In this document: positions 8,916-35,236 of the stretch, in pieces
Numbering within the stretch: position 1 is the first letter of the stretch
How the letters are laid out: the number at the start of each line of letters is the position of its first letter
Assembly: GCF_963422355.1 (NCBI RefSeq)
Contig: NC_085098.1
Span: 1,072,621 to 1,136,620 of the forward strand
DNA: 64,000 nucleotides
Direction: 5' to 3'
Origin: Corticium candelabrum
Lineage: Eukaryota > Porifera > Homoscleromorpha > Homosclerophorida > Plakinidae
Notes under the pieces: generated by a model
Databases searched by the model: none
What the model was told of the DNA's origin: nothing
Seen by the model: only the letters and a program-made list of their open reading frames with translations
Program-made: the position numbers and the translations under genes

Positions 8916-9329
8916 CTACTGTAGATCAGTACGCCTCTCCGTCTTTCTAATGTCTCTCACGGCTCGATCCCTCTCTCCAAGCACCACTTTGATCCGAGCC
9001 ATAGATTTGCGTACTTTTCTCATTCTCTCTGGACTGGGTGTAAGCTCACCTTGTCTCCTTGCCTCGTGCTTCAAAGTTAGCAACATGTTCCGTTCCTTCA
9101 ACAGTACGTACCACAGTTTGTGCAGATCTTCGTTGCTCTTACTTCTCATTTCACTAGCTCGCCACGATCTGCCCGTTTTCGCTTGTTCTTCGTTGTTCTC
9201 GTTAGGAAAGAACTCAGACAAGTCTGACAACGGTAAAGACATAGATATTGGACGAAAGTGCCAACTGGTGACTAAGCGACCACACAAAGTCTTCAGTTCT
9301 AATCTCAGCTGTCGTATAAGCAAAGACAT
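8916..9329 (-). CDS. MRPL47: Mitochondrial large ribosomal subunit protein uL29m (MRPL47)
   Basis: This is a component of the mitochondrial 54S/39S large ribosomal subunit. The single ORF of 137 residues starts at 9329. Residues 1-50 are basic and hydroxylated, like a mitochondrial targeting peptide, and LSDLSEFFPNE resembles the region before the conserved domain. The domain is very well conserved: GRSWRASEMR, KSNEDLHKLWYVLLKERNML, TLKHEARRQ and SPERMRKVRKSM. Animal MRPL47 proteins are about 250 residues. This ORF stops soon after the uL29 helices (RKTERRTDLQ), so the usual aromatic C-terminal extension is missing or lies in an exon I cannot identify to the left. No intron is seen in the ORF. 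Confidence 0.85.
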   Translation of the reverse strand: MSLLIRQLRLELKTLCGRLVTSWHFRPISMSLPLSDLSEFFPNENNEEQAKTGRSWRASEMRSKSNEDLHKLWYVLLKERNMLLTLKHEARRQGELTPSPERMRKVRKSMARIKVVLGERDRAVRDIRKTERRTDLQ

Positions 9330-9493
9330 GAACGTTCGAGATCACTGCTTGCTACGATTATACGGGACTTGGACCGTGCAGATGCAGTTCCACAAAATAC
9401 TTACTCAACGAAACGTTTAATACCTTTTTACTGTACTATCATAACTGTGAAAGACTTCGTCATACTCTTGCAAATAAATATAGACAGCAAAGT

Positions 9494-9573
9494 AGCAAAT
9501 CTAGAATCTAGCACTCCTACTTCACTGTATGTATAGTGAAGCAGCAGTGCTAGCACTAGATTTCTAGATTGCT
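9494..9573. repeat. Near-perfect hairpin, about 35-bp arms
   Basis: The left arm (AGCAAATCTAG..CACTCCTACTTCACT) pairs with the right arm (AGTGAAGCAGCAGTG..CTAGATTTCTAGATTGCT) around a loop of only a few bases. It lies about 165 bp upstream of the MRPL47 start. It could be a MITE remnant or a structured regulatory element. Confidence 0.6.
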
Positions 9574-9909
9574 CCACACTATAAGTCTACAAGGCAAAGC
9601 GTCGTTTCAGCCTAATAAAGCAGATTTAATTAAAGACAAAGCAAGGCATCCTTTGAGTCAAATAATGTTAATGTGGACGTCCTTTGTGGCAATTGCTGAC
9701 AAGGGGACTGCGTGACTAAATTATATATAATCATTTATCCAATTTGTAGCGAAGTAGTGATATAAAATATTGGATATCTTGTATTCTACAATTGCTCAAC
9801 AAATTTTAACAAATTACCACATTTAATGTCAATTGTTAGTCACATTTGTGGCCCCAAATGTCTCTCAAGCCACAATTTGAGCCCCTTTGTTAAATTCCAC
9901 TATAGCAAC

Positions 9910-9910
<1 letters not shown>

Positions 9911-9954
<44 letters not shown>
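9911..9954. repeat. (GT)n microsatellite
   Basis: Twenty-two GT units lie in the intergenic region between MRPL47 and TMEM267. Confidence 0.95.
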
Positions 9955-9956
<2 letters not shown>

Positions 9957-10255
9957 ATGCTACAGTTGGTAGCATGGTAGCATGACAATGGTACATGTAC
10001 ACTTGTCCTCATGCATGGAATATTAATATTGAGGTCACAAGAAATAAAATGCAAGCATTACAACTTCATGTACTGAAATACAAAGTCTAGCTACAAGTCA
10101 CATTTACATACAAACAATAGTCACAGACCCCATACAGGAACAACAGAACATATTCGAATGCTTAACAGTTTGAAGAGAAAATACCATGATTCTCAATGTG
10201 AGATAGATGATACTTTCAGATTTCACTTCTTGTCAAGTGGATCGATTAGTCCCAC

Positions 10256-10369
10256 AGTGCCTATAGAGTCTGAAGACAGAACAGCAATGCTGCAAAAGAG
10301 ATGGCAAAGTGCCTATAGAGTCTGAAGACAGAACAGCAATGCTGCAAAAGAGATGGCAAAGTGCCTATA
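10256..10369. repeat. 52-bp tandem duplication (2.2 copies)
   Basis: The unit starting AGTGCCTATAGAGTCTGAAG repeats exactly at 10256 and 10308, with a third partial copy from 10360. The perfect identity implies a recent duplication. Confidence 0.9.
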
Positions 10370-10547
10370 ACTATTCCCCTTCTGGTGAAATGCCTCAAAA
10401 TTTGCCATCAAAGTCTTTTCAATTCATCAAGAATTTACTTTTTATCATGTCATGTCATAATTTACTCTTCAGCAAGTAGCAATATCATACTATCAACTGT
10501 AAAGGTGCACTAATGCATGCATCAGAAAAGTGAACGTAAACAAAGGA

Positions 10548-10598
10548 TGTGTCTTAGCACATCCTTCCAGCGGGAAGGATCTGGCTACGCAAGACTAT
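10548..10598. repeat. Degenerate MITE end (TAGTCT..AGCCAGA family)
   Basis: GGAAGGATCTGGCTACGCAA then GACTA matches the right end of the 95-bp element at 32284-32378. The left arm (GTCTTAGCACATCCTTCC) is degraded, forming a short imperfect palindrome. The neighbouring 10610-10735 is AT-rich with TAC/TAA runs and no gene. Confidence 0.5.
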
Positions 10599-10935
10599 CT
10601 ACAAGTAGGCATTTACTGTACTCAATACTACCAATATTATACTAACAATAATACTAATACTAATAATACGTATTACTACTACTACAATACTACTTAATTA
10701 ATATTACTAATAGATATTTAATAATAATTAAGTTTGAAAACTGATCTCAAGATGGCAATTTTGAGATCTCACCTACACATATAAATGACATCAGTTGTGT
10801 CAAGCAAGATATTAGATAATTACACAAGTTAGCATCTATAATTTTTTAGTACACAATCAACCTTCATCATTTACCAACTAGCTCACAATTGCACAACAAT
10901 TTTAGAGTCACCATAGCTACTGGCTAGAAATGCCA

Positions 10936-12470
10936 TCATGTCAGTAATACATCAGAAAGAGAAACGCCTTTATGTGAAAACCTACTCAACTGCAACAGAA
11001 ATCTGACTATTAAAGGAATTAGTAAAACCATTTGTAGATAAATAAGAAGTGGTAAAGGTGGAGTGTTTCCTATTGGCCAAAACCACAATCCTCTCCGAGT
11101 TGCATCTCTTAGATGATGTGATGCAGTTGCGACAAAGAAAAGCCAAGGCAGGAAACTAAGCAATAACAATTTCTGACAAATCAACATCTTAACACAACAG
11201 CAAGCTGCAGTTCCCAAAATGATGAACCACATCGAATGAGCAAATGATCTGTGCTGTAATGATGTAGCATCCTGAAAAACACCAGCAACATCGACATAGC
11301 ACACAAAGTTATGTCACTCCATGCCCATCTCATTGTATACACTAGTAGGCCATATCTGTAGAACAGCCTCTGTCACATAACAATAATAATTTAAGTGAGT
11401 ACCCAGATCTTGCAGTGCCGGCAGACACGTGACTTATTGCTGCCATGCATCACCAGCAATGTAAATAGAGTTTAGTGTTAAGAAACTTACAATTATAAAT
11501 ATTCAAAAAATGTAATTGCAACTTTGCATCCTCTGCAGTTCTCTGTCGTGGTGCTTCCTGTGCATGCCCATCTTTGCCGTTTCCCATCTGGATTCGATCT
11601 TGACCCCTCATCTCGTCGAGTTGCTCCATTGGTCTCAAGCTATGACGGATCCAGTTGGTAGAAAGCGATTAATTCTGCTATACATGAAGTATTCCCCGTC
11701 GCAGTACAAACTATACATAACACCGGCTGTCGACTGCTCCTTCCACTAACCGTAGACAAGATAAAAGCTAACGCTACCACCCCTATGAATTTGTCTCAAC
11801 TCCTGTTGGCAACACCGGCATGGGTGGTATACCACCAACTGGCTGGTGCTCCCCCTCGACTTAGAGCCTCAATCCATTTAACCAATCGGCATGCTGGGTG
11901 ATGCGTAGTAGTAATAGGTCACGTGGCTGCTGAGACTGGTTAATAATTTAAATAAATTGTAAGAGAGTATTTCTACATGCATTCTAAAATTTCTGATAAA
12001 ATTTCTGATAATGTCTAGCTTGTTCAAGAATATTAAAAGAACACTTGCATCCCTTCACTGCATGTACTAGCGATGGTCTAAACTCCAGTACAGTACGTAC
12101 GTACATGTACCTCTAATGAAAAAGATCTGGCTTGGACAAAATGATCAATATCCAAAGCACACGCCATTATTCCACAACAGCAGATCTGCATAATAGAACT
12201 CCAAAAGTCCCTTTTCCAGCCAATAACAGCTAGCCAGCTAAGACCTGCCAGAAATCCATGAGCAAAGTTGTCTTCAACAGCACGCCAGAAGTAGCCATAG
12301 TTCCCTTGACTGACGTTCTGCGTAATAAAATTGAACCATGGAAAGTCAATAAACAAGCACGAAATCGCGAGAAAAAATTCCGAAATTACGAAATCAACTG
12401 ACGTACACGTTGTACACACTGTACTTTTCATTGACCAATAAGATACGGGGTCTCTCTGTACCCATGTCAC
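10936..12470 (-). CDS. TMEM267: Transmembrane protein 267 (two exons)
   Basis: This is a multi-pass membrane protein of unknown molecular function. Exon 1 is 12470-12111 and exon 2 is 11271-10936, joined in phase 0 (donor AGAG/gtacat, acceptor tttttcag/GATG), giving about 231 residues; the human protein has 215. Exon 1 carries hydrophobic helices and the conserved VEDNFAHGFLAGLSWL and ACALDIDHFVQARSFSL. The latter matches the IDVDHF-x-AGS-SL region of vertebrate TMEM267. Exon 2 carries LPWLFFVATASHHLRDATRR and GLWFWPIGNTPPLPLLIYL, the family's diagnostic SHH-RD-RHGLW-PFG-T-PLP block. The start could instead be an inner methionine at about 12431. It is divergent from AIFM1, with the two start codons 16 bp apart. 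Confidence 0.9.
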
Positions 12471-12486
12471 GTGTAAGTGGAGAGAG
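12471..12486. promoter_or_regulatory. Bidirectional start region of TMEM267 and AIFM1
   Basis: Only 16 bp separate the two annotated ATGs. The promoters and 5' ends must therefore overlap each other or extend into the opposite gene. A CACGTG E-box sits at 12468-12473, across the TMEM267 start. The wider region up to about 12630 may also contribute. Confidence 0.6.
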
Positions 12487-27106
<14,620 letters not shown>

Positions 27107-27425
27107 AGGTACAAACGTTGATTACAGACGTCTTACTATTGTTATGTGCATTGTTAAGGCTATTATGAGAGTACAAAGTATTGTATTTGTAGTTTTGTCG
27201 ACTTGTCTTTATGTTTTGTTTGTAATTTTGTCAATAATGTGATGATAAGGGGAGTCATCTAGCAGGTCTTTGATCAACTCCTTATTTGACTGCTACCAAT
27301 AGGAGCATGTAGATTGTTTGAAGGTACATATGGGATCTTGTTTGAAACATACCATACCTGGGGGAAAACCATAAAAGCAAAGCCTTAAACTGTTAACAGT
27401 TCTGAACTACCATGTATCAGACATT

Positions 27426-27462
<37 letters not shown>

Positions 27463-27854
27463 ACGCGCGCTGTTCGAGGGCCAAGTTGGGAAAAGCAAGG
27501 CATGTTCACAAACATAACTGTCCTTTCGACATCTATTGTACTGGCAAATGTGTACCTCTTGTCAAAGCATTCGAAAAGGGCAAGATCTGAAGACACACTA
27601 AGTGTCATGCAGGTGTTGACAAAAGGCTTCTTTGTGTTACTCTCAGACTGTGACTGTTGGCAGTAGCAGTGCTCTTACGATGGCTCTCTTGTACATGTAT
27701 TGCACGTGTGTGCACTCTTTACATTCTTATGAACCTAGAGTACTATCACCAATGATGCTTCTATAACAGCTTAATTAAACACTGCTGGCAACAATTATGA
27801 TAAATAAATAGCAACTTACTAAATTATGAGTAAATATCTATCTGTTCATTAATT
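27107..27854. other. Convergent 3' region between AIFM1 and PPME1
   Basis: It contains a (GT)n tract at 27427-27460 followed by GCACGCGCGC. I see no further gene. The two 3' UTRs must end within this 748-bp space or overlap. Confidence 0.6.
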
Positions 27855-30800
27855 CTAACAAGCGGGTAAAGAATGAGCATAGTCTTCTTTTGCTTGTGAA
27901 AACTTGTTTCTGACCAAGAAGCGTGTCAATACATCAGCCACCTGTAAAACGTACAAAGTAAAGAAAAATCCCACAGATGGTGTGAGTGTGTACCAAGCAC
28001 CTTGCCTGGTGAATCTTCATGAACCACGTGTCCAACTTGTGGTAAGACATGCATTTCAAACTTTCCTATTGCAAACATGTTAAAGTTGATGTGTTTGCAA
28101 TGCCCTCTGTATCTGTAGCGTTGTGTATAACATCTACCTTGCATCTGTCCAACAGTAAGATCCTTGTCTAGTCTGTCTACGCCTTTGAACAATAATTGCA
28201 AGACTCAACAAAAAGTCCAACAACAACCAAAGTGCAAATACCAGCCAGTAACAGTAACTTTGCAACAGTGCAGCCCAAAAATTTTTGTGACAATCCTTCA
28301 AACCAGCCTGAAATATCAACATAAGGCTGATATTGGAAATACCAAGACGACAATATTGTTACCCTTCCAATGTTGTTCCGTTTTTGACAAGTCAATTCTC
28401 CATTCATACTTATACTGAGAATTTTCACGTACCTTCCAATGGACATAATTTTGGTATAACCAATACAGGATGGTAGTGTATTTCTGAAATATCCTCACAT
28501 CTGCTACAGTCATCTGACTAGCTGCTGCATCCTCTTCGTCTATTCTTTCATTTGCTGATCCCATTTCCTGATTGCCTTCAATGACACGATTGTTTGTAGG
28601 AACTCTAAATTTAGTTGCAACCATGCTTCAACATTTCAAAAGCAAATGCAGCAAAGTAGACTAACTTTCGTATTTGCCCTGGCATGGAAACACGTGCTGA
28701 GTCTCTGTTCTTTGTTTGGCCAGACCGAACACTGGTGTTCCACAGTGGCAATGTCAATGCAAAATGACAACAAATCTGCAACTTTCAGACATACAAAACG
28801 TTGAATATGCAACATCTCCACCTCCATTCAATTGCATTTTCAATCGATTCAAATGACTGTGGTCGACTTCTAAGAAAGCTTTGCATAGATGACAATGCAT
28901 TCATTGCTGATCCTGCACATATACTATGATGCACAACATTAATAGGCTTACATAAACAACCAGCACCTTCAACAACATCAATAAGCACAAGTCCTACAAC
29001 AGATGGGATCCGATTAAGGAAAACAGTATGAGCAGCAACAGCTCCACCCATGCTACAAACAAATTTCCATCAATTTCTTCCAGGTATTCATTGAGATCAT
29101 TTTCTTATATATCAATAATAACAGACTGCAGAGTTTACTTGTTACATGCAACATCAATGTGACTGTTTCATACTACCTGTGACCAACAACTACTACTGGT
29201 GGTGGTGGTGATGACTCCTTGTACAGAGATTTCATGATGCTGGAAACATCTCTGCATTGACACAAATAACTCCTATTAATACCCCGGCAAGCTCAATTCC
29301 AATATAGTAACCTTGATTGTGAATCTATAGATAAGTCATCAGTGTTACTGGTCACTGTAGAGCCTGCAGAATACAATACACTAGTACATCATATACAAAT
29401 AGCTGAATTTTCTTGACAATAATTACAGCACAACTGCCGAATACAAAAAAAACGTCGACCGATGATGTCAGATGGTTTAATCTCTTAAGCAAACGAGTTT
29501 CAATGCTATACACATGTTTTCATGGATCGCCTTTCTCAAACACCAGAAATGGATGTGGCTAGGCTATAAGGTCATTGGGCCTCTACTAATAATTCTGGAT
29601 TCACGCATGATCAAGCAAGCCACATCAAACATCCAGAATTACAAAATTTTATGCTAACATACAAACAAACTAAGCAGAAATTCAGAGGCTGATTACATAT
29701 GGGCACAAGGGCAAAATGCCCACTGTCAGACAGGTCCTAGTTTGTAAGTCTACAACTCTACTGTAATTATAGATACACAATTAATAGCTTGTTTCAACTT
29801 TGGCAGTACAACATTCTTAACTTGACATTTGACATCGAAAAATTATATTTATATCAATTCAATTCTAAGATTGCCTACAACTGGTCCATTGGCACTCCTC
29901 CTTCAGCAAAATCCTAAAGCTGCCCTAACAATGCTAACATTGTGAAGACTACAGATTGATCAAACAAGTACATAAACACAAACAACTTAAAGTGCACACA
30001 TTGAAAAAATAAAAGAGAAACTGAATCCTGAAATTATGAAAAGCATGGAGGACTTGAACAATGGTTATAATGTTGGTTTGTCATGAAATAGTTGTAAGGC
30101 AGAAGCTTGGTATACAAGGTGAATCTACACATCATATTTCCGTGCACACAACACAAGGCTCTTTGTAGAACACTTTGGTACAGGTACAGTGCCTTTGCAC
30201 AGTGTGGTTAGGGAATAGGGTAGAAGCCACGGAGTTCCATGAAGGATTGCAGACAAAGGAAGACATCATTGATAACCATATTTCTGATTCTGATTTGGTT
30301 GCTTTAGTCACAGATAAATTTTCAGTGGCAACTGCTGTCATGCATCAGTTACACTCATGTTGCAAACTTTCATCAGAACTGTAACAAGTGTGATGTCTTC
30401 TTTGTCTGCAATCCTCCAGGAATTCCATGGCTTCTACCCTATTCCCTAAACACACTGTACAAAGTCACATAGTGCCAAAATATTCTAATAAGAGCCCTGC
30501 TGTTGTATACGTAAAATTATAATAACTAGTAATTGAAGGGGTGTTTACACCCTCACTTCCACAGCTATGAACCTTCGAATCAAAAGTCCTGAGAATTGCA
30601 ATTAATTAATTGTCGCAAAGAATTACAAATCTAGACGCTGTTTTCTTTCTAAACATGTTACCTGTAAAATGTATCTAAAACTGTACGCCGTTTCGCATGA
30701 CCACAAAGTCTGCAAATAGCCTGTAGAGTCAGTCATTATATACGGGATATGAAATCTCTCCTAAAGTTACGTAATGTTAGATTCCCGTATAAATATCGTA

Positions 30801-33800
30801 ATACAAAGAAAGCGATCGATTTCAGGTCAGCAGTTGCAGATAGGTAAGTTCTTTTGTTTATTTCCGACAAGTCCTGACAATCGCAAACATGAATTACATC
30901 GTTCTGGTACGAAAACTCTCTCAAGGAAGTTTCGTGCATAGGATTGGCTGTTCGTCCATTGTCTTTGGTTGCCACGTACGACATAGAGGAATCAATGTTT
31001 CGTGATTGGGCCGCATGAAGGAGGCGTGGCACATTCCTGCAGCATGCCAGACATAGCCAGCCAGTCAGCCAGCCAGCCAACCAGCCACATAGTCCCCATA
31101 CCGGAAGTCGGTTCAGCCCTTTTTAGAGTACGCTACTCGCCAAGTCTCTTTTCTTATAGGCTCATAGCTGAATTATATGGTATTGAAACATGCAGAAGAC
31201 TTGCTCCAATCTTTCTACAAGATGTTCAGTTTTTAGATATGCTAATGTCAGCAAAAGGTATGAGCCAAAAACTCACCCCATAACGTTAATCATAACTACA
31301 TTGTGGTGTCTGCTGTCTGTAATACCGTATAACCAGTTATTTCTGCAGTCTTAAATTTCTGCGATTTGAGAACTTAGATAAAAGTTTTAATTACTGTGAA
31401 TTAAATTTCTACGTTCTAACCAGGAAGACAGTTACTGGTACAGACATTACATTTTACACATGTACATGTCTCAAAACAGTGATTTCCTGGAACTCCGAGG
31501 ATAGGTCTAAATGTCTGCAAATCTATTTGTGCACTTCGTGACTTCTTCACAGAATTCGCAGAGAAATAACCAGTTATACGGTATTACTTTAAAGACAAAG
31601 GTACTGTTATGGATTGGTAGATTGGTATCAAATAAAATTGTAATTTTTCAATTGAGAGACAAGTGAGAGAGAGGAGAGTAAAAGTAAAGGAAAGGACAAG
31701 GAAGAAATGAGGTCAGATAGGGAAGGGTACCAGAAAATAGACAGGAAAGAGAGGAAAATTCAAAAGAGAGTGAAAGACAGGAGAGAGAAGAGCAAAAAGA
31801 AAAAAGAGGAGAGGAAGGAAGGAAGGAAATGCTACGAGAAGAACAGAAGAAACAATGGGAGATGACTTAGGGATGGAGAGGGGAAGGAGATCGAGGAGAG
31901 ATGAAGGGAAGCTCAAGGAAAAGGGAAAAGAGACGGAGACAGAAAAGGAGGGAGAGAGAAAGGAAAAGGGACAGGAGGAAAGACAGGGAGGAGGGAGGGA
32001 CAGAGTGGAGAGAGGAGGGACAGAGAAGAGAAGAGGGACAGGGACAAACAGGGATAGCTACAAATTTAGCATGACATATTAAGGTGTTGTCTACAAATGA
32101 CTTCTGTTGTAGCAAAGAAATTTTAGATCCATACAACTAAATCTCATGAGAAAAATTAATCTACCTCTTATAATTAATGCAATCTCTTCAACTTTAGTTA
32201 TGTTCTCATTCTTGGTGTAGTGTCAGGTATCAGTCTTGCAGCACAACTCTCAAATGGTGCAAATTCCCCACCGGATTTGGAGTTAGTCTCGCGTAGCCAG
32301 ACCCTTTTCACGAGGGTACTTCCAGGCATATGATGTGGAAATATGACAGGGCAGGAAAGGGTCTGGCTACGGAGACTAATTTGGAGTCACTGCAAGCAAC
32401 AGAAGCGTGCTCTAATAACATGCAGTCATACCAGGAACCTGTAACCAGCAGTTCTCAGTCAAATCAGAAGATAGGATAATGGGATAAAAGGGTCAGTTTA
32501 CAATAAGCTTTACCAGTTGCATACTAGTATTTGACATGATCGCTTCAAGTGAGATAATGCAGTATAGAGGAGTTTCAAAGTTTAAAGATTCAATGATTTT
32601 ATGCAGTGATTGCATAAACAAGTAATCCTAACAAAATCTTGATGAGTCTAAACCTCAATATGTCGCTACTGAACTATTACAAAAGATGACATCAATTTTC
32701 ATTAAACACAGCTGCAAATAAATAGACATGAATCATTAACAAAAAAGGTTCAAACTTCAACTTATGATAGCAGTAGAAATGTCATTTATGTACAGAGAAT
32801 GGGAGAAAGCCTGATATCAAAACCCTGACATTCCTCTGTGACTTCAAAATTTGTAGAATGAGACAATAAGAGGGATTGTTAAACATGCCAGTTAGTTTCC
32901 TTCATGTTAATAAACGCTTATTACTTACTTGATCAATTGTAAACATTACTTACTTGATCAATTGTAAACATTACAAAAAAACAAACATTGCTCTTTCCCG
33001 AGTATTCAACTACAAGTACTTACCATGTCCTCGAGAATCAAATGCCACCACTTGACACTGGCATTGCACTGTAAGGACTTTCTAAATAGAAAAGGTTCAT
33101 ATACTAGTCACATTTACGCATATTAGCTTATGAAATTTCAATCATACTAGCTATCAGTCAGACTGTCTTAATTATTAAGAAATTAGACAGCAGTCTACTG
33201 TACTGTATATACATAATATGTAGTAACCATGACATACTTAATTACCTCCAGTTAAAATACTGTAAATGTACTACATGCAATAGTAGCCTCGAACTTCCAG
33301 ATCAGAGAGCGCACGAAGACTAGACGAGAACAGCACTAAAATGATTTCAGAAATAGCCTTCTAAGCCAATCAGCACCTTAGAACTGAATGTCGGTTGTAA
33401 ATTCTGATTGGTTAGCAGTAATTGGTTATGCTAAGTGTACTGATTACGAGAGTGTGAAATCCTCCTGGGCAGCTAAGTGCACACCAGAAGCACTAAGTGT
33501 GTCACAGAGCCGTGACTAGATACTCTGGTGCACGCACAGTCTTTAGCTCCAGTTCCTCAATCTTTTCAAGCTGACAGTGACAGGACATGCATGGCAGTGT
33601 AGCTAGAGTAGACCATCACCTTTCAAGGCTTTGACAACTGGTCAAGCAGTTAGACTAGCTAGTGTTCTGCCACAGAATCAAAGAGTCATCATTTCAAGCT
33701 GTCTACCAAGATATCGCTGCAAACGCAGCAAAGGTCTCTTCTTCGTTGGTGAGATCTCATGCCATTTACAAATTAATGATATATTTGCGTAATGCAAAAG

Positions 33801-34479
33801 CACGGTATCTTTGCATCTCATTATTGAACTCGGTAAAACAACCCTAGGCTGTTAGACTACCATATAGCATAGCTTTTTTATAAGTACTTCCGAAATCATT
33901 TTAGTATCGTTTTGGTCCAAACTACTAGAGTCGCGCACTTTGCGTGCTCTCTGGTCTAGAAGTTCAAGGCTAATGCAACAGATGCAATAACCACAAATTA
34001 TATACACACCGTCATAACAGCCCATGATAAAGCAGAGTAGCCGCCTCCATGGAGAAGCAACACAACAGGTCCATCATTTCCAGAAGAATATACACAGAAC
34101 TTGTACACAATTAATTAATTAAGGATGTCAAACATGAGAATGAATTACTACAAATTTCAGTTTACTCAATCTGTTATTAATTAATTAATATTTTGGATAT
34201 ATCTCCTCCATTGATTTCTACTAACCGCTTCGTCTCAAAGTATGCATCCCAAGACGACGGTGTGTAATCTCTTCGGCGCCGTTTTCCTTCAGTAGAGCCT
34301 GATGGCCTATTACAAATTCAGATAGATTACAGTGATTACAGTCACTGCAAAACATGCAAATTTGGGCATTGAGGTTGAAAACACACAAGAATTACATATC
34401 CAAACCTGTTGTGCAAAGCTTGAGAAGAAAATTGTGATGGTAACGGAGGAAGGCGACTTTGCAGGACACTTTTGCGCAT
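27855..34479 (-). CDS. PPME1: Protein phosphatase methylesterase 1 (PPME1), 15 exons
   Basis: This alpha/beta hydrolase removes the C-terminal methyl ester from the PP2A catalytic subunit. Exons, in transcript order: 34479-34406, 34306-34222, 34099-34010, 33081-33024, 29363-29312, 29251-29177, 29052-28967, 28912-28822, 28731-28666, 28625-28499, 28414-28363, 28307-28242, 28182-28138, 28065-28001 and 27941-27855. They sum to 1119 nt (372 residues plus stop; human 386) and every phase agrees. Exon 1 carries LQSRLPPLP; exon 3 GPVVLLLHGGGYSALSW with the oxyanion-hole glycines; the nucleophile motif GHSMGG spans exons 6 and 7, followed by LVLIDVVEG. Exon 13 reads GVDRLDKDLTVGQMQ and exon 14 carries the catalytic histidine in GHVVHED. 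The acidic insert in exon 10 is shorter than in vertebrates. The large intron 4 (29364-33023) holds repeats. Confidence 0.95.
30193..30466. repeat. Foldback element, about 75-bp arms (PPME1 intron 4)
   Basis: TTAGGGAATAGGGTAGAAGC and GGATTGCAGACAAAGGAAGA on the left recur as the reverse complement at 30392-30466, with only a few mismatches. The spacer of about 120 bp has no recognisable coding. It is a non-autonomous DNA element or an inverted duplication. Confidence 0.65.
31655..32045 (+). repeat. Polypurine tract of about 390 bp (PPME1 intron 4)
   Basis: The plus strand is almost entirely A and G (GAGAGAGGAGAG, AAGGAAGGAAGG, GGGAGGGAGG blocks), with few pyrimidines. Any ORF here is a low-complexity artefact. 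It is on the template side of PPME1, so the transcript is polypyrimidine. Confidence 0.85.
32284..32378. repeat. 95-bp MITE with 9-bp target-site duplication
   Basis: The left end TAGTCTCGCGTAGCCAGACC and the right end GGGTCTGGCTACGGAGACTA are near-perfect inverted repeats. The identical 9-mer ATTTGGAGT flanks it at 32275-32283 and 32379-32387. This is a clean insertion signature. Nine-base duplications are typical of Mutator-like transposition. Related copies are at 23419 and 10548. Confidence 0.85.
32926..32978. repeat. 25-bp tandem duplication
   Basis: ATTACTTACTTGATCAATTG followed by TAAAC occurs twice in direct succession in PPME1 intron 4. Confidence 0.85.
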
Positions 34480-35000
34480 TTTACCAACGAATATATATCA
34501 ATATGAAAGCTCGGAGTCCCAACACCACTTTAGTAATGAGTAGCTATGATAGCTAGCTAGAGACGTAGGAAGCCTTTCCTGAGAGGGGTATATAATTTTT
34601 AATTAGACTTTGGTAAATTAACAACCCTAGCCTAAATAACACGGCGCGCGTGGTCTACGTGTTCAGTTCCCTAGTTAGCTAGTTAGCAAGCGGGAGTAGT
34701 CTATAGACTACCAGTTCTGGCGCACCCTCTGTAAGGCTTCTAGGAAGCCAATATTGTTTATATGGACTACTCGTTTCTAGCGTACTTTTGATTTTTGTCG
34801 CTGCGCTAGTATATCCCTGCGTTGGAGATGGTTCTACCCCATCTATTTCAATCCTCTACCGACTATCTCCCGTTCGTGAGTCTAGAGTGCAATGTATGTG
34901 TGTATCTTGTCTATCTAGTATCTTCCCTCGTCGAGGGCGCCCCTCCCCCACTCGGCGCCTGAGACGCGGAAGCTCGTGTTGAACGTCCTATTAGGCAAAT
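34480..35000. other. PPME1 upstream region
   Basis: No gene is visible. The stretch 34640-34980 has scattered GC-rich motifs (CACGGCGCGCG, GAGGGCGCCC) and would hold the PPME1 promoter. The left edge of Polinton relic B is somewhere near its right end; I cannot find a terminal repeat there. Confidence 0.4.
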
Positions 35001-35236
35001 GTGATCTATAGTATATGCACGATGGTGATACCTCTACAAATTCTTGCCGGTACCGATGCTCAAGCGGTGCGTTCTCACAGTTTGACTCTCGCAGAATTTC
35101 CTGTGCGTACGCAGAAAGTTTTCAGAGTTTATTTGTTGGGTGTTCAAATACATCTCAATTGGAGAGATCTCATTGAACGTACTATATTGCAGAATCAGTA
35201 GATGGGCGTACCCTTTCTCCTAGTCAAATCCTAACC

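Noticed and set aside
8950..9420. 156-codon plus-strand ORF
   Set aside because: It is the antisense shadow of MRPL47, whose minus-strand frame has strong conservation.
31713..32136. Lysine/glutamate-rich and complementary leucine/serine-rich ORFs
   Set aside because: They are products of the polypurine tract; low complexity in every frame, no splice context.
34788..35201. Two plus-strand ORFs just before the relic B ankyrin gene
   Set aside because: No similarity to Polinton genes and no counterpart in relic A apart from the last 30 bp before the ankyrin start.
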